Shown: one piece after another, positions 21,189 to 30,858 of the stretch | How the letters are laid out: each line of letters starts with the position of its first letter | Position numbering within the stretch: position 1 is the stretch's first letter | Assembly: GCF_900184795.1 (NCBI RefSeq) | Contig: NZ_FXXN01000024.1 | Location: 313,140-377,139, forward strand | Direction: 5' to 3' | DNA length: 64,000 nt | Origin: Magnetospirillum sp. 15-1 | Lineage (GTDB): Bacteria > Pseudomonadota > Alphaproteobacteria > Rhodospirillales > Magnetospirillaceae | Translations under genes and position numbers: made by a program | Notes under the pieces: model-generated | The model's input: only the letters and a program-made list of their open reading frames with translations | What the model was told of the DNA's origin: nothing | Databases searched by the model: none

Positions 21189-22030
21189 GACCGCCCTCCC
21201 AACGCCATGGGCAGACCGCGTCCGCGCACCGGGGCATGGGGGACCGAGGCCCCCCGGGTAAAAGCCGCGCGGGTGATCAGCAGCGCCTTGATCGCCCAGC
21301 CCGATACCGCCGCCAGCAGGCCGGCCAGCGGAGCGACCGGCAGACCGGCCAGGGCCGCGACCCACAGGGCCAGGGCCAGCCACTGCGCCCACCGCGCCGC
21401 CTGGGCCGGGGGCGAGGCGAAGATACCGAGCGCCCCCGAGGCGGCACCCGAGGCCACGAGGCCGCGCCGGTACAGCACCCAGGCCGCTTCCCGCGCCAGC
21501 CCGGCCGCCAGGGCCCAGGCCAGGACCACCGGAGTGGGCTCGGCGAGCAGGGCCAGCAGCCCCGCCCCCTCGGCCAGCCCGGTGGCGATGATCAGCGGGA
21601 CGATCTCCGCCTGCTTCCAGGCGGGAATGCCGCGCGAGGCCTTGAGGATGCGCGACTGGCAGTACAGGAACCCGGCGGCCAGCCCCGCCGCCGGCAGCAG
21701 CAGGAGCGGATGGCCGAACAGCCAGTAGGCTCCGCCGGCCGCCATCAGCGGTCCGGCGACGATACCCTCGCGGGTCATCCACGAGGTCTGGGGGTGGAAG
21801 AACACGTTGAGCGCCCGCCAGGGCTTGCCGATCTCCAGCCACACCATGGCGAGGCCCAGCCCGATCAGGACCAGCCCGGCCAGTAGGATGAGGCGCAGAT
21901 CGGCCCCGGTGGAAAGCGTCGCCACGGTGGCGGCCAGCACCAGACCGGTGCCGGCGCCGCCGCCGATGAAGTTGCCGGCGGCGCGCAGGTCCCAGCTCCG
22001 CTGCAGCCGGGCGGTGATCATCTGCCTCAT
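21185..22030 (-). CDS. padD: Membrane anchor subunit of molybdopterin oxidoreductase, PadD-like
   Basis: This hydrophobic protein of 281 residues has about eight membrane helices, of the DmsC/NrfD-like anchor type. Conserved features are LEIGKPWRALNVFFHPQTSWMTREG and a following hydrophobic helix pair. It would anchor the catalytic and iron-sulfur subunits and pass electrons to quinone. The four-base overlaps with padC and fdhD show one translational unit. The name PadD follows from gene order and company; sequence alone would support only a DmsC-like anchor. Confidence 0.75.
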   Translation of the reverse strand: MRQMITARLQRSWDLRAAGNFIGGGAGTGLVLAATVATLSTGADLRLILLAGLVLIGLGLAMVWLEIGKPWRALNVFFHPQTSWMTREGIVAGPLMAAGGAYWLFGHPLLLLPAAGLAAGFLYCQSRILKASRGIPAWKQAEIVPLIIATGLAEGAGLLALLAEPTPVVLAWALAAGLAREAAWVLYRRGLVASGAASGALGIFASPPAQAARWAQWLALALWVAALAGLPVAPLAGLLAAVSGWAIKALLITRAAFTRGASVPHAPVRGRGLPMALGGRS

Positions 22031-22680
22031 GGCCGTCCTCCGTCCCACAGGTAATAGAATCCCGGTCCCGTGCCCTCGTCCTCGTGCTGGCGGAACCATT
22101 TGTTTTCGGCGATCAGCCGCGACACCGCGCTGTCCGGATCATCCTTGTCGCCGAAGCGCAGCGCCCCCGACAGGCAGGAATTGACGCAGGCCGGGGTGGC
22201 CTCGGGGTGAACGCCCGGCACCTTGCCCGCCGCGACCCCCGCGTCGATACGGTCGACGCAGAAAGTACATTTGGTAACGACGCCGATCTTCTGCTGGGCC
22301 AGACGGGCCTTTTCCTGGGAGATAGGGCCATCGCCATAGACGTATTCGGCGGAATCCACCTTGTAGCGGGCCTCGTAGGGGCACGAGACGGCGCAGTAGG
22401 AACAGCCGATGCAGATGTCGTAATCGATGGTGACGATGCCGTCGGCCCGCTTCTTGGTCGCGGTCGAGGGGCAGACCTCCATGCAGGGCGGCTCGTCGCA
22501 ATGCTGGCAGCCGGTGGGCAGGAAGATGCGCCGCACGTCGGGATATTGCCCGGCCTCGATGTCGAGAACCTTGCGCCACTGCACGCCGGGCGGCGTGCCG
22601 TTGGTTTCCTTGCAGGCCGCCGTACAGGTCTGGCAGCCGACGCAGCGCCGAAGGTCGGCGACCATGACGTAGCGGGTCAT
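22027..22680 (-). CDS. padC: Four-cluster ferredoxin-type electron-transfer subunit, PadC-like
   Basis: This 217-residue DmsB/PhsB-type iron-sulfur protein has four cysteine groups: CVGCQTCTAAC, CQHCDEPPCMEVCP, CIGCSYCAVSCPYEAR and CTFCVDRID with a later CVNSC. It would conduct electrons between the molybdenum subunit and the membrane anchor. There is no signal peptide, so like phenylacetyl-CoA:acceptor oxidoreductase the complex would face the cytoplasm. The start at 22680 overlaps the padB stop by 4 bases. Confidence 0.82.
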   Translation of the reverse strand: MTRYVMVADLRRCVGCQTCTAACKETNGTPPGVQWRKVLDIEAGQYPDVRRIFLPTGCQHCDEPPCMEVCPSTATKKRADGIVTIDYDICIGCSYCAVSCPYEARYKVDSAEYVYGDGPISQEKARLAQQKIGVVTKCTFCVDRIDAGVAAGKVPGVHPEATPACVNSCLSGALRFGDKDDPDSAVSRLIAENKWFRQHEDEGTGPGFYYLWDGGRP

Positions 22681-25421
22681 GCCGCCTCTCCTTCCGACAG
22701 AGGACCGTCGACACGGCGCAGCGCCACCCGCACCACGTCGGCGCCCGAGCCGGTGGCGTCGGTCAGTTCCAGCGACATCTGGGTGATGGTGTTGAGCGAC
22801 GGGAAGTTGAGGTCCTTGGCATAGGGCGTCTTCCAGTGCTGGAACTGGCCGGGAATGACCACCGTGTCGGGGCGGCAGCCCTGGACCAGGGCGGCGCGGC
22901 CGCGCGTATGGCCCACCACCGAGCTGACCTCCACCCAATCGCCGTGCTTGATGTCCAGCTTGGCCGCCGAGGTGGCATTGATGATCACCGAGCCGTGGCC
23001 GCGCAGATTGCCCGCCACCTCGTTCATCAGCGGGATGCCGGCGTTGTTGCCGGTGGTATAGGGCATGGTCTTGGTGGTGATGCCCCAGAACGGGAAGTCC
23101 TCGGCCGTGGCCCCCGCCCTCTCCACCGCCTTGACCCAGCGGCCGGGCACGTCGTGCCAGTGGGGGATTCCTTGGTATTCCTCCAACTGCTCGTCCCACC
23201 ATTGGATTCCGGCCTCGTGCAGGCGGCGGCGCAGTTCCTCGCCCACCCGCATCAGGCGCTCCTGATAGGGCAACTCGTAGCGCAGGCCCTTTTCCACCAT
23301 GGTGGCGTGCAGATACCAGTCCTCGCGGGCGAAGGGCTGCATGAAGAAGCCGTTCTCCTTCATCCAGTCCAGGCCATGCACCTCGGCTCCGCCGGTGGCG
23401 CCGGCGGTGGCCGCCTTGCACACCGCGTCCCAGATGGTGTCCACGTCGTGGACCTGATCCTCGGCCAGGGTGAAGTCGTAGTTCTCGCCCTTCAGCGGCA
23501 CCAGGGCGAAGCCCTTGTTGAGGCCCCGGTTGTAGCTTTCCAGCAAGCCGACACGGCGCGACAGTTCGGTGGTGATCCAGGTGAAGTCACGGGATTCGCC
23601 GCGCGGCGCCACCGCCGGCTGGCGCAGGACGAAGCCCTGGTGCTCCCAGTGCTGTTCCACGAACTTGGAGCCGCCCGCCCGGATCAGCTGGGTGCTTTCC
23701 AGGTCGGTGGCCTCGGGCAGCAGAACGTCGGCCATGTGGTTGGTTTCGTCCATGGTGTAGGCGAAGCACACCACGAACGGCATCTTGGCCATGTTGCCGC
23801 TCAGTTGGACCGTGTCCCAGAACGACACGGCCGGATTGGTGCGATAGGCGATCCACACGTCGGGCGGCTCGGGCGGCTCCCAGCCCTCGGGGGCCTCCTT
23901 CAGGAACATCCAGGCCAGATGGGTCGGCCCCAGCGCCTGGGCCCAGCTGGAATCGCCGACGATGGGAATCAGGGTGGTGTGGGCGTTGCGGCCCTTGGGC
24001 TTCTCGGCCCAGCCGCCCTTCCTGGTCGAGTTCATCTGGGCGTTCATGAAGCCGTCCTCGCCGGGCTTCACGCTCTTCAGCCGGTTCTCGTAGGGGCGGT
24101 TGAGGCGCACCGTGGTGCCCAGCGTGCCGCCCGGCACCTCCAGCGCGCCCACCAGGGTGGCCAGCACGGTACGCGCCCAGCAGCACTCATAGGCGCCCCA
24201 GCCGTTGTTGACCGTCTTGCCCAGCGTCACCGCCACCGGGCGATAGGGCAGAACCTTGCCGTCCACCTCGGTGGTCTGGCCGACGCAGGCGTTGTCCAGG
24301 TATTCCAGCGCCACCTTGCGCACCACCCGGGCGGGGACGTCGCAAATGGTCTCGGCCCATTCCGGGGTATAGCCGCGCATGCCCTCGACCAGCATGGTGA
24401 AGGCCGGCCGGGCGGCAGCGTTCTCGCGCCGCGCCATCTCGCCGTCGGGCAGCTTGGCCACCGCGACGGGAACGGTGAAGGTCCCCTCCAGGGCGGGAAC
24501 CGCGCCGGGATGGTCGTGGGGCACCGGTCCACCGGTCACGGTGTCCCACATCAGCGGCTCGCCCGTCGCCTCGTCGCGCAGGTACCAGCCCTCGTCATCC
24601 ACCAGATAGGGAGACGCGGTGCGGTCGCGCAGGAAAGGCAGGTCCAGGGCGGTCCTCGGCGCCTCGTGCAGCATGACGTGCAGCATGGCGAACATGAAGG
24701 CCGGGTCGGTCTTGGGGCGGATGGGCACCCATTCGGCCGAACAGGCGCCGGTGGGCGACAGATGGGGTTCGACCTGCACCCGCTTGATGCCCCGGATGCG
24801 GGCATCAGCGTGGCGGCGCACGCCGCAGGGGCCGCCCGACACTTCCACGTTGGTGCCGAACGACACGATGAAATTGGCGTTGGGCGTGTCGGCCGCCACC
24901 GTGAAGGCGCGGTGCCAGTACTCGCCGTACAGGTGCTCGGAGTGGACGCATTTGACGCCCTGGCCCGAGCCGAAGCTGAAATCGATGGGTCCCCAGGCGG
25001 CCAGGAAGGCCGGGAAGGTTCCCATGTAATTGGCCGGCGTGCCGCCATGACCGAAGGTGGCGGCCAGACGCGGCATGCCCTGCTCGTTGAGCAACCCCTT
25101 CTCGCGCACGCCCCGCAGCTTCTCGGCCACGATGTCCAGGGCCTCGTTCCAGGTGACGGGGACGAAGCCCGGGTCCTCGTCGCGGCCCTTCTTGGGATTG
25201 GTCCGCTTCATGGGGGTGAGCACCCGGTGGGGATTGTAGGTCTTCTGCACCAGGCCGTAGGCCTTGACGCAGGGACGCCCGTCGGCGGGGTGGATGCCCT
25301 TGCCGGCGTGGTTGGGCTCCACCGCCACGGCGACGCCATCCTCAACCGTGACACACATCAGGTCGGGACCGGCGACGCAGTTGTAGCAGTAAGTCGGGAC
25401 AGATTTGGTCTCGACGGACAT
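22677..25421 (-). CDS. padB: Molybdopterin oxidoreductase, phenylacetyl-CoA:acceptor oxidoreductase catalytic subunit-like
   Basis: This 914-residue DMSO-reductase-family enzyme begins with a [4Fe-4S] motif CYNCVAGPDLMC and GRPCVKAYG. There is no Tat signal, so it is cytoplasmic. Other family segments are VTWNEALDIVAEKL, ANFIVSFGTNVEVSG, and the C-terminal guanine-dinucleotide-binding region VIINATSAAKLDIKHGDWVEV. The Thauera/Aromatoleum PadBCD complex oxidises phenylacetyl-CoA to phenylglyoxylate at the membrane. Three points favour that assignment: the three-gene order, sizes like those reported for PadBCD, and a neighbouring paaX. Arsenate, polysulfide or other CISM enzymes remain alternatives. 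ATG at 25421 has GGAGAAACGTC before it. Confidence 0.72.
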   Translation of the reverse strand: MSVETKSVPTYCYNCVAGPDLMCVTVEDGVAVAVEPNHAGKGIHPADGRPCVKAYGLVQKTYNPHRVLTPMKRTNPKKGRDEDPGFVPVTWNEALDIVAEKLRGVREKGLLNEQGMPRLAATFGHGGTPANYMGTFPAFLAAWGPIDFSFGSGQGVKCVHSEHLYGEYWHRAFTVAADTPNANFIVSFGTNVEVSGGPCGVRRHADARIRGIKRVQVEPHLSPTGACSAEWVPIRPKTDPAFMFAMLHVMLHEAPRTALDLPFLRDRTASPYLVDDEGWYLRDEATGEPLMWDTVTGGPVPHDHPGAVPALEGTFTVPVAVAKLPDGEMARRENAAARPAFTMLVEGMRGYTPEWAETICDVPARVVRKVALEYLDNACVGQTTEVDGKVLPYRPVAVTLGKTVNNGWGAYECCWARTVLATLVGALEVPGGTLGTTVRLNRPYENRLKSVKPGEDGFMNAQMNSTRKGGWAEKPKGRNAHTTLIPIVGDSSWAQALGPTHLAWMFLKEAPEGWEPPEPPDVWIAYRTNPAVSFWDTVQLSGNMAKMPFVVCFAYTMDETNHMADVLLPEATDLESTQLIRAGGSKFVEQHWEHQGFVLRQPAVAPRGESRDFTWITTELSRRVGLLESYNRGLNKGFALVPLKGENYDFTLAEDQVHDVDTIWDAVCKAATAGATGGAEVHGLDWMKENGFFMQPFAREDWYLHATMVEKGLRYELPYQERLMRVGEELRRRLHEAGIQWWDEQLEEYQGIPHWHDVPGRWVKAVERAGATAEDFPFWGITTKTMPYTTGNNAGIPLMNEVAGNLRGHGSVIINATSAAKLDIKHGDWVEVSSVVGHTRGRAALVQGCRPDTVVIPGQFQHWKTPYAKDLNFPSLNTITQMSLELTDATGSGADVVRVALRRVDGPLSEGEAA

Positions 25422-25526
25422 GACGTTTCTCCTGATCCGACGCCGCAATCGCGGCGATGCTCCCCGGTCGCGCCCCCTCGACCTCCACGGCCGGCGAACT
25501 GCGTTTTTTAACGTCGTAATGCATTT

Positions 25527-25543
25527 TTTGACAGAAAGTCAAA
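25527..25543. promoter_or_regulatory. Inverted repeat in the padB promoter region
   Basis: TTTGAC-AGAAA-GTCAAA lies 106 bases upstream of padB in a strongly AT-rich stretch (25503-25560). On the minus strand it contains TTGACT, which could double as a -35 element. It is a candidate operator for PaaX or an anaerobic regulator. The spacing does not match a canonical FNR box. Confidence 0.4.
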
Positions 25544-25608
25544 TTTTTTGCGTAACTTTGCACATCTAGACATAGGCGCCCTATGCCATCCGGATCGGCG
25601 ATCAGGCG

Positions 25609-25652
25609 CAAAAACGCCATACGCACCGGCATGGCGGCCGGTGCGTATGGCG
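25609..25652 (-). terminator. Rho-independent terminator between paaX and padB
   Basis: A 16-bp perfect stem (25615-25630 with 25637-25652) closes a 6-base loop. It is followed on the minus strand by TTTTT. It lies 22 bases after the paaX stop, so padB needs its own promoter. Confidence 0.85.
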
Positions 25653-25674
25653 GTCAATCAGGACGGAAAAGAGG

Positions 25675-26607
25675 TCAGTCGGCCGATTGCAGCCCGCCGA
25701 AGCGGGTGTAATAGGCGGGATGGGCCTCGGGCACCGGGCCCTCGGCGGTTTCCAGCATGCCCATGACATGGGTCTCGGCCGCCGACTGGACCAGACGGTA
25801 GAGGTTGCGGCACAGCACCCGGGCCGAGGTTCCCGGCCAGTGGGCGGGCAGCAACTCGTCGGGCAGCATGGGGTCGCGCAGCAGGGCGCGGCGATAGCCG
25901 TGCATCAGCAGGGTGCGGACCACGAAGCACATCTGGGGGTCCAGTTCACCATTGCCGGACAGCGCCTGCCACAGGGGACGGAAGGTGTCGAGAAACTCGT
26001 TGTAGTCGGCGGCGAGGCGGTCCAGGTCCCAGCAGGTATGGATCAAATCGCGCAGCGCCTCGGGGGTCACCCAGTCCTCGGCGGCGGCGGTCATCATCAC
26101 GGCGCGGTCCTGCACCCCGGCCTCGGCCAGGGCCTGACGGACCGCGCTCCGGTCGGGATCGGGATGGACCAGCACGCCGCTGGCCAACTGGCCGAAACCC
26201 AGCCAGCCCAGGTCGCGGCGCAGCGAATCGCGGCGCTCGGCGTCCATGCCGTCGATATTGGTCACCGCCAGGGTCCAGCGTCCGTCCCAGGGCTTGCCGT
26301 TGTAATGGTAGATACGGTTGTGGGCGGCCTCGAAGCGGCGGCGGCCCATCTCGGTCAGGCGGTAATAGCTGCGCCGGCCGATCTGCATGGAGGACAGCCA
26401 CGCCTCCTTGGACAGGCGGAACACCGAGGTGCGCACGATCCGCTCGTTCAGCCCCAGGGGCTCGACCAGATTGATGACGCTGCCCAGCCAGGCGCTGCCG
26501 CCATGGTGGGAAATGGCGTCACCATAGACGGTAATGATCAGCGACTTCGCCTTGGGACGAAGACGCGCCAGAACCTGCCCTACGATTTCACCGATCCGTC
26601 GGTTCAT
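25675..26607 (-). CDS. paaX: PaaX-family transcriptional regulator
   Basis: This 310-residue protein has the length and layout of PaaX. The N-terminal winged helix includes KSLIITVYGDAISHHGGSAWLGSVI, and RIVRTSVFRLSKEAW and RRSYYRLTEMG follow. The C-terminal domain includes WDGRWTLAVTN. PaaX represses phenylacetate genes and is released by phenylacetyl-CoA. Its position upstream of padB, in the same direction but separated by a terminator, suggests that it controls the pad operon. ATG at 26607 (MNRRIGEIVGQVL) is chosen because upstream residues are unlike the family. Confidence 0.88.
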   Translation of the reverse strand: MNRRIGEIVGQVLARLRPKAKSLIITVYGDAISHHGGSAWLGSVINLVEPLGLNERIVRTSVFRLSKEAWLSSMQIGRRSYYRLTEMGRRRFEAAHNRIYHYNGKPWDGRWTLAVTNIDGMDAERRDSLRRDLGWLGFGQLASGVLVHPDPDRSAVRQALAEAGVQDRAVMMTAAAEDWVTPEALRDLIHTCWDLDRLAADYNEFLDTFRPLWQALSGNGELDPQMCFVVRTLLMHGYRRALLRDPMLPDELLPAHWPGTSARVLCRNLYRLVQSAAETHVMGMLETAEGPVPEAHPAYYTRFGGLQSAD

Positions 26608-26735
26608 GCCGCCTGCTTGAATGAAGAATAAGCCGCCCTTCCACGCGGCACATCCTAATGAAGCCGCGTTTTCGGGCAACCACGATTTTTCCGGCTCGGC
26701 AGGAAATTTCGGATAAGGACCGTCTTGGCCCGGAA

Positions 26736-27779
26736 TTACATGTTGTCGCCCACGAAGATTCGGGCCTTGCGCAGAAAGACCGACACCTCGAGACCACGCC
26801 GCAGACCAAGCTTTTCCTTGGCATCGCGCGACAGTTCCGCCTCGACGGTGATGCCGCCGGCCAGTTCCAGCTCGGCCCGCACCACAGGGCCCAGCACGAT
26901 CACCTGACTGACCCTGGCCTGGGGAAGATCGGGTGACAGTTCCAGAACCTCGACGTCATGGGGGCGGATGAAGGCGGTCCCAGGGCCGTCGGCCCGGCCC
27001 TCGCCGATATGCAGGCCGCCCACCTGGGCCTGACCGCCGGCCACCCGGCACGGCAGGGCGTTGACGTTGCCCAGGAAGCGATAGACGAAGGGCGTGGCCG
27101 GGCTGTCGTAGATTTCCGCGGGAGTGCCGATCTGTTCGATGCGGCCCTTGTTCATCACCACCACCTCGTCGGCCACTTCCAGGGCTTCCTCCTGGTCATG
27201 GGTGACGAACACGCCGGTCAGCCCCATCTCGTCGTGCAGATGACGCAGCCAGCGGCGCAGATCCTTGCGCACCTGGGCATCGAGGGCGCCGAACGGCTCG
27301 TCCAGCAGCAGCAGGCGCGGCTCCACCGCCAAGGCGCGGGCCAGGGCGACGCGCTGGCGCTGGCCGCCCGACAACTGGCTGGGATAACGCCCGGCCAGCC
27401 CCTCCAGTTGCACCAGTTCCAGCAGGGTATGGACCTTCTCGTTGATGGCCGCCACCGGGGGGCGGTCGGCGCCCTTCCGGACCTTCAGGCCGAAGGCGAT
27501 GTTCTCGGCCACCGTCATGTGACGGAACAGGGCGTAATGCTGGAAGACGAAGCCCACCTTGCGGTCCCGCGTCCCCAGCCCGGTGGCATCGACGCCGCCC
27601 AGGCGGACACGCCCGTCGTCGGGCTGTTCCAGCCCGGCCAGGATACGCAGCAGCGTGGTCTTGCCCGAGCCCGACGGCCCCAGCAAGGCCACCAGCTTGC
27701 CCTGGGCCACCCGGAGCGACACCTGATCCAGCGCCGCGAACGAGCCGAAGCGCTTGGAGATATTCTCGACCTCGATCAT
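26736..27779 (-). CDS. cysA: Sulfate/thiosulfate ABC transporter ATPase
   Basis: This 347-residue ABC ATPase begins [12 protein letters not shown]. It has the Walker [10 protein letters not shown], the signature [15 protein letters not shown], Walker [13 protein letters not shown] and switch histidine [12 protein letters not shown]-terminal TOBE-like regulatory domain (about 240-347) is typical of CysA. It powers sulfate import through CysT and CysW. The ATG at 27779 gives the expected start. It lies 25 bases after cysW and ends the operon. Confidence 0.95.
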   Translation of the reverse strand: MIEVENISKRFGSFAALDQVSLRVAQGKLVALLGPSGSGKTTLLRILAGLEQPDDGRVRLGGVDATGLGTRDRKVGFVFQHYALFRHMTVAENIAFGLKVRKGADRPPVAAINEKVHTLLELVQLEGLAGRYPSQLSGGQRQRVALARALAVEPRLLLLDEPFGALDAQVRKDLRRWLRHLHDEMGLTGVFVTHDQEEALEVADEVVVMNKGRIEQIGTPAEIYDSPATPFVYRFLGNVNALPCRVAGGQAQVGGLHIGEGRADGPGTAFIRPHDVEVLELSPDLPQARVSQVIVLGPVVRAELELAGGITVEAELSRDAKEKLGLRRGLEVSVFLRKARIFVGDNM

Positions 27780-27804
27780 GTCCGATCCTTCAATGCCCGC
27801 CCCT

Positions 27805-28644
27805 TCAATGTCCGATCGCGGCAAGTTCGTCGCGATGCCACCATTCGAGCGCCGATTTGACCGCCAAAGTGACAAGGGCCAGAACGGCGAGGAGAGAGGC
27901 GACCGCGAAAGCGCCGACGAAATCATATTCATTGTAGAGGATCTCCACATGCAGCGGCATGGTATTGGTGAGGCCCCGGATATGACCCGAAACCACGGAA
28001 ACGGCGCCGAACTCGCCCATGGCCCGCGCGTTGCACAGCAAGACGCCGTACAGCAGGCCCCAGCGGACATTGGGCAGGGTCACCAGCCAGAAGGCGGCGA
28101 AGCCCGAGGCGCCCAGCGTCAGCGCCGCCTCCTCCTCCTCGCGCCCCTGCTCCTCCATCAGCGGAATCAGCTCGCGGGCCACGAAGGGGAAGGTGACGAA
28201 GATGGTGGCGAGCACGATGCCCGGCACCGCGAAGATGACCTTGAGATCGTGCTCGAGCAGCCAGGGGCCGAGCAGCCCCTGCAGACCGAACAGCAGCACG
28301 TAGACCAGCCCCGAGATCACCGGCGAGACCGAGAACGGCAACTCGATCAGCGAGACCAGCAGGCTCTTGCCGGAAAAGTCGAACTTGGCGATGGCCCAAC
28401 TGGCCGCCAGGCCGAACACCACGTTGAGCGGCACGGCGATGGCGGCGACGATCAGCGTCAGACGGATGGACGACCAGGTATCGTCCCCCGCCAGGGCGCG
28501 GACATAGGCGCCCCAACCCTTGGCGAAGGCCTCGGCCAGCACGGCGACCAGGGGGGCCACCAGGAACAGGGCCAGGAAGGCCAGGGCCGCCAGGGTCAGC
28601 CCCCACCGCACCAAAGCCGGTTCACGGATCGCATTGGCGTTCAT
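27805..28644 (-). CDS. cysW: Sulfate ABC transporter permease CysW
   Basis: This 279-residue inner-membrane permease has about six helices and the EAA loop region ([31 protein letters not shown]). The [19 protein letters not shown]-type stretch reads [18 protein letters not shown], which is characteristic of CysW. It forms the channel together with CysT. It is separated from cysT by 127 bases of GC-rich low-complexity DNA with no recognisable gene. Confidence 0.94.
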   Translation of the reverse strand: MNANAIREPALVRWGLTLAALAFLALFLVAPLVAVLAEAFAKGWGAYVRALAGDDTWSSIRLTLIVAAIAVPLNVVFGLAASWAIAKFDFSGKSLLVSLIELPFSVSPVISGLVYVLLFGLQGLLGPWLLEHDLKVIFAVPGIVLATIFVTFPFVARELIPLMEEQGREEEEAALTLGASGFAAFWLVTLPNVRWGLLYGVLLCNARAMGEFGAVSVVSGHIRGLTNTMPLHVEILYNEYDFVGAFAVASLLAVLALVTLAVKSALEWWHRDELAAIGH

Positions 28645-28771
28645 TGTTTCCGCCCCTCAATCGCCGGGCGCAAGCCTCCGGCCCGCTTGGCTTTCCTCTG
28701 CTTTCCCCCTCCGCTCCGCTCCGGGGTCGCTCCGGGCCGCTCAACGCGGCCGCGCTTCGGCTTCGCCTCGC

Positions 28772-29641
28772 TCATGCTCCCCCCATGCGCGCGCGGCGCC
28801 ACTTCTGCAACAGATTGACCGCCAGCAGCAGGGAGAAGGAAATCCCCAGCATCACCGTGGCGATGGCGGTAGCGCCCACGTAATCGTACTGCTCCAGCTT
28901 GGTGACGATCAGCAGGGGCGCGATCTCGGATACGCCGGGCAGATTGCCGGCGATGAAGATCACCGAGCCATACTCGCCCACCGCTCGGGCCAGGGCCAGG
29001 GAAAAGCCGGTCAGCAGCGAGGGCAGGATGGACGGCAGGATCACCCGCAGGAAGGTTTGCACCCGGCCAGCCCCCAGCGAGGCGGCGGCCTCCTCCAGTT
29101 CCAGGTCCACGTCGTGCAGCACCGGCTCGACGGTACGCACCACGAAGGGCAGGCCGATGAACACCATGGCCACCACCACGCCCAGCGGCGTGAACGCCAC
29201 CTTGACGCCGAGCGGCTCCAGCACCCGGCCCAGCCAGCCGTTGGGGGCGTAAAGGGCGGTCAGCGCGATGCCCGCCACGGCGGTGGGCAGGGCGAAGGGC
29301 AGATCGATGACCGCATCCACCAGCCGGCGGCCGGGAAAGGGATAACGCACCAAAACCCAGGCCACCAGCAGGCCGAACACCGTGTTGATCAGCGCGGCGG
29401 CCAGGGCGCCGCCGAACGACAGGCCGAGCGCCGACAGCACCCGGGAATCGGACAGGATGGCGCCCCACTGGACCCAGGTGGTACCCGCCGCCTTGATCAC
29501 CAGGGCCGCCAGGGGCAACAGCACGACCAGCGACAGATAGGCCAGGGTGAGGCCCATGGTCGGGCCGAAGCCCGGAATGACGCTGGACACCCGGCACGGC
29601 AGGGAAAGTTTGAGGGCAAGAGGGTGAATCGGGACGGCCAT
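28772..29641 (-). CDS. cysT: Sulfate ABC transporter permease CysT
   Basis: This 289-residue permease contains FGPTMGLTLAYLSLVVLLPLA near the N-terminus. The EAA loop region is LELEEAAASLGAGRVQTFLRVILPSILPSL, followed by ARAVGEYGSVIFIAGNLPG, both typical of CysT/CysU. It starts 10 bases after the sbp stop. Together with CysW and CysA it forms the sulfate importer. Confidence 0.94.
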   Translation of the reverse strand: MAVPIHPLALKLSLPCRVSSVIPGFGPTMGLTLAYLSLVVLLPLAALVIKAAGTTWVQWGAILSDSRVLSALGLSFGGALAAALINTVFGLLVAWVLVRYPFPGRRLVDAVIDLPFALPTAVAGIALTALYAPNGWLGRVLEPLGVKVAFTPLGVVVAMVFIGLPFVVRTVEPVLHDVDLELEEAAASLGAGRVQTFLRVILPSILPSLLTGFSLALARAVGEYGSVIFIAGNLPGVSEIAPLLIVTKLEQYDYVGATAIATVMLGISFSLLLAVNLLQKWRRARMGGA

Positions 29642-29651
29642 TCCCCCGCCC

Positions 29652-30695
29652 CTACTTCTTCGCGGTGATGCGGTCGAACACGCCGCCGTCCGAGAAATGC
29701 TCGGTCTGGGCCTTGGTCCAGCCGCCGAACACGTCGTCGATGGTGAACAGCTTGACCGGGGCGAAAGCGCCGGCGGTCTTCTTCACCACCTCGGGGTCGC
29801 GGGGGCGATAGAAGTTGCGGGCAATGATCTCCTGGGCCTCGGGGGTATAGAGGAACTCGAGATAGGCCTGGGCCACGGCGCGGGTGCCGCGCTTGTCCAC
29901 CACCTTGTCGACCACGGCCACCGGCGGCTCGGCCAGGATGGACAGCGAGGGAGTGACGATCTCGAAGCCCGAGCCGAACTCCTTCAGCGCCAGATGGGCC
30001 TCGTTCTCCCAGGCCAGCAGCACATCGCCCAGGCCGCGCTGGGCGAAGGTGACGGTGGAGCCGCGCGCCCCCGAATCCAGCACCGGAACGTTCCTGAACA
30101 GCGCCGCGACGAATTCCTGGGCCTTGGCCGCGTCGCCGTTGTTGCGGTCGAGCGCATAGCCCCAGGCGGCCAGATAGTTCCAGCGAGCCCCGCCCGAGGT
30201 CTTGGGATTGGGGGTGATCACCGAAACGCCCGGCTTGACCAGATCGCCCCAATCCTTGATCTGCTTGGGGTTGCCCTTCCTAACCAGGAACACGATGGTC
30301 GAGGTGTAGGGAGCGGAATTGTAGGACAGGCGCTTTTGCCAGCCGGCATCCAGCAGCTTGGCCTTATCGGCGATGGCGTCGATGTCGTAGGCCAGCGCCA
30401 GGGTGACCACGTCGGCTTCCAGGCCGTCGATCACCGAGCGGGCCTGCTTGCCCGAGCCGCCATGGGACTGGTTGATCTTCAGATCCTCGCCGCTTTTGGC
30501 CTTCCACTGGCGCACGAAGGTTTCGTTGAGCGCCTGGTACAGCTCGCGGGTCGGGTCATAGGACACGTTGAGCAGGGTCCGGCTCTCGGCCGCCTGAGCC
30601 CCCGGCATCAGGGCGGCCAGCCCCAGGGCCAGCATCACCGCGAACAGGGCCGCCAGCAGCAGACGCCGCGCTTCATCCTCATGAAAACCGATCAT
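29652..30695 (-). CDS. sbp: Sulfate-binding periplasmic protein
   Basis: This 347-residue protein has a signal peptide ([27 protein letters not shown]). It then has the Sbp/CysP core: [34 protein letters not shown], and [32 protein letters not shown] in adjacent parts. The TSGGARW motif binds the sulfate oxyanion. It delivers sulfate to CysTWA in the inner membrane. The ATG at 30695 was chosen because GGAGG lies 5 bases upstream. The promoter region 30714-30775 contains AGTCCACTAATCTGTAGACT, an imperfect inverted repeat. Confidence 0.95.
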   Translation of the reverse strand: MIGFHEDEARRLLLAALFAVMLALGLAALMPGAQAAESRTLLNVSYDPTRELYQALNETFVRQWKAKSGEDLKINQSHGGSGKQARSVIDGLEADVVTLALAYDIDAIADKAKLLDAGWQKRLSYNSAPYTSTIVFLVRKGNPKQIKDWGDLVKPGVSVITPNPKTSGGARWNYLAAWGYALDRNNGDAAKAQEFVAALFRNVPVLDSGARGSTVTFAQRGLGDVLLAWENEAHLALKEFGSGFEIVTPSLSILAEPPVAVVDKVVDKRGTRAVAQAYLEFLYTPEAQEIIARNFYRPRDPEVVKKTAGAFAPVKLFTIDDVFGGWTKAQTEHFSDGGVFDRITAKK

Positions 30696-30858
30696 CGCAC
30701 CCTCCAGCTCCACACAAAGGCAACGTGCTTCTTCCTTTAGTCCACTAATCTGTAGACTACTGGGATTATGGAGTCAAGCAGCCGAACGGGCGCCGGCGTT
30801 TCGATCACCGGGGGGATGCGGTCTTGGGTGCAATATCTGATCGGTGGCGGCCGGGCGG

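Noticed and set aside
22836-25511. Open frame of about 890 codons on the plus strand opposite padB
   Set aside because: Antisense shadow; the padB product has clear molybdopterin-enzyme motifs while this one has none.
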